This document shows positions 56,138-64,000 of a stretch of DNA of 64,000 nucleotides, in pieces. The stretch spans positions 38,560,803 to 38,624,802 of the forward strand of contig OZ024836.1 of NCBI GenBank assembly GCA_964016985.1, given 5' to 3'. Numbering within the stretch: position 1 is the first letter of the stretch; the number at the start of each line of letters is the position of its first letter. The position numbers were made by a program, and so were the translations under genes. Under the pieces are notes generated by a model. The model saw only the letters and a program-made list of their open reading frames with translations, searched no databases and was not told where the DNA came from. The stretch is from Anodontia alba (lineage: Eukaryota; Mollusca; Bivalvia; Lucinida; Lucinidae).

Positions 56138-56599
56138 TGTTCTCTGCGAAGCTTGCTAAATAATTGAGACCTCTTTCCCTTCTTCCCTGAAAATAAATGA
56201 CCATGTTCCCTTGTTCCTCTAAACTCCTGGGAGGTCCCCGTATATCGTTCTGCTACCACTGAGTGAAACCATTGATTCTCACATAAACTGATTAAAGCAA
56301 CAATTAGAGCGCTTTTAAGGAAATTAAATAAATTGACTAATTGTGCAGTCACGAAACTGGAAATAAAATATGAGTCGCGTAAAGCAAAAAGGTGTCTTTC
56401 AGTAAAAAGTAATACGTGGATTTAACCCATCCTACACAACTGCACAATTACATCAAAGCATTATCCACCCGTTGATACATTTAACAGTGCGTATTTAACT
56501 TGAGTATTCGGACACCGACACACCTTACTATATCTTACAATTTGAACAAACATTCGTACCAGTTTGACTGATTTTTACTGTGTCTGCAATTGCTAGATG
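56138..56599. other. Unannotated spacer
   Basis: Nothing recognised. Confidence 0.4.
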
Positions 56600-57420
56600 A
56601 CTGATAAACAATGTAGACGCAGACTGAGAATTCTGATCGGAGTCTACACAGTTTGCTCAGATCTGTCTGTGTCTACACTTCGGGTAAATACGGTACTCAT
56701 AATGTTTGGACTCTATAACTCCTTACCATATTTGACATAAAATTTGAACAAGTCTGTATAACTATCCTTTGGTGTGCCTAAGAATTGCTGGATGAGAAGC
56801 AAACAATAAAGACCATGAACAGACATCGCGTTCCGCGGTGTCATCTGGGTCTACACTATTTGCTTATGCTTGTTTGTCCAAACACAGAGTAAATGCCCAC
56901 CCAGCTGTTCCTTAAGCACTGAGCGAAGGTACTAATAAGACTACGCGGATGCGCAAGTTGGCCTTGTCTTTCGTCGCTGGCATATACCTGCAGACAAATT
57001 TTGAATTTGCAAAAATATTATCCAGAAAAGACCATGCAATATGCACAGCCTTTCCGTTCAACCAAGATAATAAAATATGAGGAACAAACAAATGACAATA
57101 AATATAATGTGGAACGCATTAAAAAGCCCTTATGTAATTTGCAGACAACGCAGACCCTGATCAGCCTGCGCATAAGCGCAGGCTGATCTTGGCATTCGAT
57201 GTCCGCTTAGAGAATCAGTGGATATTGTAGTACAGGTCGACGAACAGAAAATTCCCAGACTTGACTGCACAGATGCGTACGCTGATCTGGGCCTATGTGG
57301 TCTGCAAACTGAATAAGAGCCCTTTTCTAACCGACTTACAAATATGAACTGCATTAGAGGAACCGCCTGGGAACGGTCAGCAGGAATAACTGATTAGGCC
57401 TTAAACTAAACTAATCAAAT
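56600..57420. repeat. Cluster of E2 and E1 repeats plus repeat N box
   Basis: E2 at 56605-56668 and 56798-56880 (CAGACATCGCGTTCCGCGG). E1 at 56930-56995, 57140-57212 (GATCAGCCTGCGCATAAGCG with complement) and 57235-57305. A GGAACCGCCTGGGAACGGTC box of family N is at 57357. Confidence 0.6.
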
Positions 57421-57836
57421 TATAATAATTAATACAATTAGTCCTTCTCATTCTAATAAGCGTCTGATGGACAGCAAAGTTTCAAAGTGAAGTGAGATCT
57501 GACAGAATTAAAACAAAAGAAAACGTCTTTGCCGAAATCTGCTGTCTAAGCCAGAATCATTTTAAGTGGTATCATACCATGCCTTTGAAATATTTCAGCG
57601 CGATCCCCTGAAAAGATAACCATGCTTATTCCGTGTTCCTTTGTTTGTTACGGACATACTAGACAGTGTCAGAGATAGGTTGCTGGTTTTCCGTTTTCTT
57701 TTTGTTAGGTCTGTAAAACATGCACCATTAGAGAAATAAGTCTTATCACTATATCAAAATTAATATGTCTCGAAAGAGTTAACATTGTAATTTGTAACAC
57801 TATGTGAGTTTCCTCCAACGTCTTTATCGATAGCGT
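57421..57836. other. Unannotated spacer
   Basis: Nothing recognised. Confidence 0.4.
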
Positions 57837-58043
57837 TTGAAAGAATCTAATCTCAGAAAGCTCGAAGACGATTGCTTCTCTAATTGCGAAAATAAGAGAA
57901 TCGAAATCCTCATACAACACAGAAAACTATTAGCAGCCTCGTACTTAAATTCTGCCTTGTTGAACTACGCAATGCCTCTTAAATACTTGAGTTTCGTGTC
58001 TTTAGCAAGGAGACTCGACATTGATCTACTCTACTTTCAATAA
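57837..58043 (+). CDS. Hypothetical frame, 68 codons
   Basis: Encodes KESNLRKLEDDCFSNCENKR followed by an amphipathic stretch, IEILIQHRKLLAASYLNSAL. The first codon is TTG and no ATG lies near the start, so it would have to be an exon. Composition is protein-like, but no family is recognised and no clear acceptor was found. Confidence 0.15.
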   Translation: MKESNLRKLEDDCFSNCENKRIEILIQHRKLLAASYLNSALLNYAMPLKYLSFVSLARRLDIDLLYFQ

Positions 58044-58810
58044 CTTTCAGAAAGGCTTTTGTGCATGACACTTTAATTAGAAGATATAAATTTGCAAACG
58101 TTTTCATGATTCAAAGTGAAACCATTTGTCATTATTACCTACGTACCAAATGCCTTACCTTATTTCTGGGTTTAAATTATCGAATATTTTCATTTTTCCC
58201 GTAGTGAAAATGGCTGCATATTATGCAATCTTCGATATTGTAGGTACATGTAGATTGGAGGGAGATTTTCTACAAGTTCCACTTCTTCAAAGGCTCTAAC
58301 ATTATCACAATATTATTACGCAACGTCAGTAATTAAAACATAGTGGAGAAAAGCAACAAGTATTTCACATTTGCTTTCAAAACCTCCGTTCACCCGTTCA
58401 CTATTCAAACCATACGCTGCTTAATGAAGTAACATAGTGATAACTTTAAATATTCTGACAGACAGGGCTTAGTACAAAGTCCACAGCTAAAACACTACGT
58501 TAACAAGTCTATTCAATATGCACCCCATAACATATATAGAAGTTTAGCTTTCTTTTCACTTATCTGTATCTTAACGTGCAATTATTTACAGAAGCAGGTA
58601 ACTACATTGTAGCTGTCTGCCACTGTTTTTGCTAGAAGACAGGGGACTAAAGTGATTACAAAAGTTGCGCCGTGCGAAGCGATGAGGTATTTTCTAGTAT
58701 TATGGATGCGCATATCTAGACCAACTTGCACTTCTTCACAGCCTTATTAAGCGTTGTTTCCTCTCCTTTGATACATATACAATGTAAATCGAGATATCAA
58801 AGGATTCTGT
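58044..58810. other. Unannotated spacer
   Basis: Nothing recognised. Confidence 0.4.
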
Positions 58811-59440
58811 ACCCTTAACCTGGCTGTGCCGATGCGCAGGCTGATATGTTTCTTCATTGTTTGCGTTAGCCCAAAGACACCGCCGGCAAAATAACTCGGT
58901 CAAGTAATTCTAAAATACAGCACAGTTGAGGAGCATAATTTCAACTCAAGTGGTCGGCTGATTAACCATTTTCATCCTTAAAGTACAAATCACAACTGCA
59001 GCTGACAGCATTTGGAAATGTGTTGTGTTAATTTTCAGATGAAAAAGGCTTGACATTTCTTGTGAATCGTCTGACATGAACTACCAAACCTTATTTTCTC
59101 GAAACAGCAAGCCTTATTTTCTCTGAACACTAACAATAATAAATAGACTGTCCTCTGCTATAAATATGATGCTTGACAGTGTAAGGGTTAAACGGGCCGC
59201 TCCATACGCTAACGTTTCGTTGGTCATATGCGGACAGCGAATGCCCAGATCAGCCTGCGAATCCGCGCAGTCTGATCAGGGCCTTCACTGTCCGCTAACA
59301 CAATCGTTGGATACTAGAGAATGTATGAATGGAGAGCGATGGCCCGGATGATACTTTGCGTATGCGCGGGTTGATCTGAATAAATGCATTTTTCGCATGT
59401 TCGAAGGCATTTTTTCACTTGAAGCGGCCTACAAGATATC
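58811..59440. repeat. E1 repeats and a family S-like segment
   Basis: E1 fragment at 58815-58880. CAGCTGACAGCATTTGG at 59000 and GACATTTCTTGTGAATCGTC at 59053 relate to 42560 and 63420. A near-perfect E1 palindrome is at 59226-59295 (ATGCGGACAGCGAATGCCCA, centre CGAATCCGCGCAG, to GGGCCTTCACTGTCCGC), with a tail-like GAAGGCATTTTTTCACTTG at 59402. Confidence 0.6.
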
Positions 59441-59739
59441 TGATAGGATAATTGAATAATAGCTAGCTAAGTTGACGTATGTGGAGGTCGAAGTACGGTT
59501 TATTAATCAAAGCAAATGATATAATTAGTGTTATCACTTAATGTAGCTTTGTCAGTATCTCGATCAAGCTGTGTAAATGACTTCATGGATAGGCTAAACA
59601 AAAATGTGAAACAATTTATTATTATTCAGGAATGTATTTTGGCTATTTAGTATATTCCGCAAGATTTGTTTTTTAAACCTGACTTGACTCATTTATAAGT
59701 AAAGCTAAAAGCGGGGTTGGAAATGGTAACAGTGTTTTG
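59441..59739. other. Unannotated spacer
   Basis: Nothing recognised. Confidence 0.4.
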
Positions 59740-60775
59740 CAATTTTTTTTTTTTCAACTTATTATAGCCAATTCAGTGATCACAAAACACATTTGTTGTT
59801 TTTTCAAGACATCATAGTCCATTCAGTGGTCACTGATCCCATTTTATTTTATTTTCAGCTTATCATTGCCCATTCAAGGATCCCAGAAAAATCATTTGGA
59901 CTTCTTTTAAACTCCTCATAGCATATTCAGTGCTCGCAAAACACATTTGGATTGATTTTCAACTTAATTCATAGCCCATTCAGTGACCACAGTGCATATT
60001 TGGTTTTCTTTTCACCTTATCATCGCCCATTTCGTGATTACAAATCACATTTGGTTTTCTTTTCAACTTATCATAGTCCATCATTGATTACAGACCATAT
60101 CTGGTTTTCTTTTCAACTTAAATCTTAGCCCATTCGGTGGTCACAGAATACATTTTGTTTCCTTTAAAGCTTTTGATAACTCATCCAGTCAATACAGAAC
60201 ACATCTGATTTGATTTTTCAACTTAATTCATAGCCCATTCAGTGACCACAGAGAATAATTCTTTTCACCTTATCATCGCCAATTTAGTGATTACAAATCA
60301 CTTTTGTTTTTATTTTTCAACTTATCATAGTCCATTATTGAATACGGACCATATCTGGTCAGTTTTCTTTTCAAGATAAATCTTAGCCCATTCGGTGGTC
60401 AAGAAAATATTTTGTTTCCTTTTAAGCTTTTGATAACCAATCAAGTCAATACAGACCAAATTTTGTTTTCTTTTCTGCTTATCATTGTCCACTCAGTGAT
60501 TACAGAATGTATCTGGTTTTATTTTCAATTTTGTATAGCCCATTTAGTGATCACAGACTACATTTGGCTTTCTGTTTAACTTATCATAGTCTATTCAGTG
60601 ATCACAGAACACATTTGGTTTCCCGGTCAACTTTTCATCTCCGTTTAGTAATTACAGTAATTTAGTAATCACAACCCATTCAGTAATCAAAGACCACTTC
60701 TTTTTTTTTTTTTTTTTTTTTTTTTTTTGTTCATCTTATCATAAGCCATTCAGAGATCACAGAACACATTTGATT
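59740..60775. repeat. Satellite of about 53-bp monomers (family L)
   Basis: About 18-20 degenerate monomers of CATTCAGTGATCACAGAACA then CATTTGGTTTTCTTTTCAAC and TTATCATAGCC. The block at about 59977-60236 is repeated at about 60236-60480 with the same order of variant monomers, giving a higher-order unit of roughly 260 bp (five monomers). T run of 28 at 60701-60728. Confidence 0.85.
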
Positions 60776-61499
60776 TCGGCACCGTAGAGACTAACTCCAT
60801 GTCAGATGTTGATAATTTCCATCTCCAATGCGAATCAGACATACAAACCTTTAACCACTAATTACAGGAAAAGGAGGCTACTAACTAAACAAAAATAATA
60901 TAGGCATAGGTATGGTGATACAATCCATTAAACGTTTGAGTGTTTGTTGATCGATCAGCAACATATCTTCAATTATACAATGGTCCTAGAAGATAGCTAC
61001 ATTTTATTAACGCCAACTACATTTCAATAATGTATAAGTAGATATCTATCATACCCTGCCTAAATTTCAAGATTGGACAAAGATGATATCTACATTTTAC
61101 TTGCCATCCGTATGTCAAGAAAGCACAAAGAAATCAATATTTCAATAACACCATCTGTATTTTACGAACGCACCAAGGTGATACTTACATTTCATTAATG
61201 CCACCTTGCCAGTTATGTAAAATAAAATTGCTTAACGCAATAACCATTATTTCTGCTCTGAACGTTAAACTTCCAAATAAGAGCTTGATACAGCTAGTGC
61301 CGACTGTGACCAAGCTAAGCCTAATCTAGCATTCCTTGTAACATGAATAACATTGATAATGGAGAACCAACATTTCTAAAAATAAGCAGTCTGGTAAATA
61401 AGTTCCTTGCCAGTAATTACTTCCCCTTTTGAGCTGACTTCTTTTCAGAAAAGACGGGAGGCTCATGTGAAAAAGTACCTCTTGTATGTCTGGACAATA
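60776..61499. other. Unannotated spacer
   Basis: ATTTCAATAA/ATCTACATTTTA phrases recur loosely at 61000-61200, suggesting an old tandem origin. No gene. Confidence 0.4.
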
Positions 61500-61777
61500 C
61501 ATTACGAAAACACGCCTATTCAAATAAATTGAAAATTTCCCCACCAAAAACTGAAAGTTTCCAGATAAAAATTCTGATATTTTTCATATTTCTGCTCAAA
61601 ACAATGATTGTGGGTACTCGTTAGAACTGCCTCGCCGAGGCGGTTCTAACGAGTACCCTCAATCATTGTTTTTTAACAGAAATAAGAAAAATAATGTATA
61701 CCCCTGTCAACCCCAGTTTTACTATATAAAAGTGGGGTTTAAGGGGGTCAAAATTATATAGGCATGTTTTCATGATG
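61500..61777 (-). mobile_element. Family A hairpin MITE, copy 13
   Basis: CATTACGAAAACACGCC to GTTTTCATGATG, full palindrome with arms ending ACAATGATTGTGGGTACTCG, slightly different from the ACATAGATTG of the other copies on both arms, as if corrected together. Confidence 0.87.
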
Positions 61778-62029
61778 AAATAAGAACAGTATCTCAAATT
61801 CGCCTCAGTGTATTTCCCAATAATTATTAATGTAGTTTACGCATTTAATGCACTGAATGCGAAAAATACATTTGAGCCGGGATACGAAAAAGTGGAACTT
61901 ATGTTGTTTCCCCCCTCCCCCCCCCCCCCCCCCCACCCGATTAGTGGTTCTTCATTTCCTCATCCTATTTGCACTACAGACATGCGGTTTTTGCCTGGAG
62001 CTTCCTCAAGGTCTCTAATACATATCTGC
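61778..62029. other. Spacer with poly(C)
   Basis: C run interrupted by one T at 61910-61934. No gene. Confidence 0.6.
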
Positions 62030-62600
62030 GAACAGCAAAGGCTTTGGCGAGACTGCACTTAAGCACAGGCTCGCCTGAACGTTTGCTGCCCGCCTAAGTG
62101 ATAAGTACCTTTTCTCATGTGCTGGCTCATTTAATGGTTACCGCCATACTGGATGCGCATACTACATTAATGATTATCACACAATATAGATATAATCAAT
62201 TTGAGACATGTCTTTAGCTGAATTGCTAGTTTCCATTATCTCACTTGAGGGTTGCCCAGATCAGACTGCGCTTCTACTCAGTCCGATCAGGGCCTTTGCC
62301 TCCCGCTTACAGAATCATGAATGCTGTAGAAATATACTAACGGACAGCAAGTGCCTTTATGACGCTTTGCGGATCGCGCAGGATGATTTGAATTTACGTA
62401 TTTCGCAAATTGCCACATGACATTTAAGCCGCTTGGTGAGGATTTGAATTTACGTATTTCGCAAATTGCCACATGACATTTAAGCCGAAACGTACCTGAT
62501 GGTGCCCAAAATGCCTCAAATCAGCTTGCGCATTCGCGCGGTCTCATCACTCTTACGTTGTCAGATTGAAATTTGCATCCTTACATATCCAAATGCGCAG
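62030..62600. repeat. E1 repeats with an exact 46-bp tandem duplication
   Basis: E1-like units near 62030-62095, 62245-62312 and 62510-62600. GATTTGAATTTACGTATTTC through GACATTTAAGCC is present twice, at 62385-62430 and 62441-62486, with no visible difference. Confidence 0.7.
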
Positions 62601-62739
62601 GTTGATCTGAATCTCATTTGCGATTCATTTGGTCTTGCCTGGTCGTGGACCATAGATAAAATCATGGGAAGCAGTGCACTAGAACAACAAAGACAAACTG
62701 GGTTCTTCTGAATCTTAAGGTGACCGGATATACTTACAT

Positions 62740-62826
62740 GTTGTAGATTTCATACCATTTCTGTTAAGGTAGACAGCTTTTTTGACTTCCTGTTTGCTTT
62801 AATACACGCCAACCTTTGCTGAAAAT
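62740..62826. repeat. Family P fragment
   Basis: GACTTCCTGTTTGCTTTAAT and CTGAAAATG as in 35878-35930; directly abuts a family A MITE. Confidence 0.45.
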
Positions 62827-62827
62827 G

Positions 62828-63106
62828 CATCACGAAAACATGCCTATATAATTTTGACCCCTTTAAACACCACTTTTATACTGTAAAACTGGGGTTTACA
62901 GGGGTATACATTATTTTTCTTATTTCTGCTCAAAAACATAGATTATGGGTACTCGTTAGAACCGCCTCGCCGAGGCGGTTCTAACGAGTACTCACAATCT
63001 GTGTTTTGAGCAGAAATATGAAAAATATAAGAATTTTTTATCTGAAAATTTTCAGTTTTTGGTGGTAAAATCTTCAGTATATTTGACCAGGCATGTTTTC
63101 GTAATA
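62828..63106 (+). mobile_element. Family A hairpin MITE, copy 14
   Basis: CATCACGAAAACATGCCTAT to GTTTTCGTAATA, full palindrome centred on CGCCTCGCCGAGGCGG. Confidence 0.87.
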
Positions 63107-63669
63107 GGTCTACTCTTAAAAAAAAGAATTTGCTCTAACAGGGAGCGAAATCTTCACTATAAGAGCAGACCTCTTTTCAGAATTGAGGGATATCAGTTTT
63201 GAAAAACGTGTCTCCCTGAAATGACAACAATGTCCTTTAAACGTCAACTGCCCTAGGTCTATGCTTTTTTGTCAATGGAAAGTATAAAAGTCTATGGGAA
63301 ATAATACGTATTTAATTTGAACACGAGCATTAGCTTGGATAGTCTTTCCATATTAAATTGTACTAACTATTATACTTAATGGGATAACTTTGAAATCTTT
63401 AATCGCAACTACAGCTGACGACACTTATTTTTTTTTTTCAGAGAAAACAAATATCATTCCTTGTGCTACACAGAATGCTGCGTCTGATCAGAGTATATAC
63501 AGTTTGCCATTGATCCGCCAGTATTTTAGACACATCGTTAAAATTAGTTGTCATATAAAAGAATTCTAATCATCGCCAGCTGCCAGATAGACAAACAGTT
63601 TAACTTTAAATATTAAGGGAAAACTTAACCTCATTTACATTTTTTTTCTCTTTATCTATAAGAGCTCAG
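63107..63669. other. Spacer with S-like and E2 fragments
   Basis: CAGCTGACGACACTT and a T run at 63412-63440 resemble 59000. An E2 half-palindrome at about 63470-63512. No gene. Confidence 0.4.
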
Positions 63670-64000
63670 TTCTCTCTTCCCATCACCTCTCTTTCAAGAC
63701 GCGTGACCGCACACACAGCTCTTGTGTGCGGAACGCAATGCTCAGTGCCAGTGAAACTTAGCCATTGACAAAGCCAAACCTCCATAGTCTGCAGCGAAAT
63801 GACAGGGTAATGATCAGACATATCTGCAATGTCAAGCTGCAACATATTGTCACTATCAGGTCCAGTGAGCTACTTGCACAGGTTGGCATTGAGGATCTGG
63901 ACCTCATCCTAAAGGAGAGACGGTTCCGCTGGTATAAACACGTGGAACGCTCCAACGGTGCAGTCAAGACAGCCTGTGACATACAGACACAGTTTGATGG
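63670..64000 (+). pseudogene. Non-LTR retrotransposon, C-terminal part of ORF2, broken
   Basis: In one frame: SSCVRNAML, then an in-frame TAG at 63759-63761 where this protein family normally has Trp, then LTKPNLHSLQRNDRVMIR, SSELLAQVGIEDLDLIL and RFRWYKHVERSNGAVKTAC. This order is the region after the reverse transcriptase domain of a LINE family very common in bivalves and cnidarians (motifs from memory). The element continues past the right edge. The stop shows this copy is inactive. The minus-strand frame 63758-63982 is its shadow. Confidence 0.8.

Noticed and set aside
55885..56352. 155-codon minus frame, the longest in the window
   Set aside because: It crosses a family A MITE fragment, has no coherent domain, and its middle reads through repeat-derived sequence.
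63758..63982. 74-codon minus-strand frame
   Set aside because: Antisense shadow of the plus-strand LINE ORF2 remnant.

Overview
This window looks like repeat-dense, AT-rich nuclear DNA from an invertebrate, most likely a bivalve mollusc. That placement is inference: the short GATCAG-centred palindromes, the tRNA-headed SINEs, the boxes CCACAATCAC and ACCGCCTTGGAACGGTC, and the tandem units with GGGGCATAACTCTGC are repeat types I know from clam genomes. I see no bacterial, plastid or viral gene organisation and no rRNA or intact tRNA gene. Most long open frames are repeat or microsatellite translations.

Host genes are few. The clearest signal is a pair of paralogous globin-like first exons on the + strand, at 13320-13483 and 29754-29917. 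Each has exactly 55 codon starts, begins Met-Gly with a Cys at residue 5, carries an A-helix Trp, and ends in a GT donor that splits an Arg codon in phase 2, which is the classic globin B12.2 intron position. A possible second exon for the downstream copy is at 30668-30707; it soon reaches a stop, so that copy may be dead or have a further intron. No heme-binding exon was found for either. Weaker candidates are a complete 65-codon ORF (17021-17218, -), a phase-consistent two-exon model (20560-21118, -), single exon-like frames at 10464, 55273, 55658 and 57837, and half of a PHD-type zinc finger (54027-54329, +).

The rest is mobile and repetitive DNA. 1-9.6 kb: hairpin and MITE families, a SINE split by a MITE, and a reverse transcriptase fossil (about 8.1-8.2 kb, -). 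9.6-19 kb: the first globin exon, a 30-bp minisatellite and 272-bp tandem units. 19-29 kb: scattered palindromes, a foldback element and a tandem array closed by an inverted copy. 29-32.4 kb: the second globin exon and a TTAA-flanked MITE. 32.4-39.3 kb: a cluster of six copies of one hairpin MITE family, with SINE/MITE nesting in both directions, and a (TG)49 tract. 39-47.5 kb: TTAA-flanked hairpins and two TA-flanked MITEs in opposite orientation. 48-52 kb: two roughly 150-bp tandem arrays. 53-58 kb: SINEs and candidate exons. 59.7-60.8 kb: a roughly 53-bp satellite with a five-monomer higher-order repeat. 61.5-64 kb: more MITEs and, at the right edge, the broken C-terminal part of a non-LTR retrotransposon.

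The most unusual observation is that MITE families with unrelated termini share one long palindromic core built around GTGGGTACTCGTTAGAACCG. All boundaries were read by eye and are approximate unless a splice or target-site signal is named.
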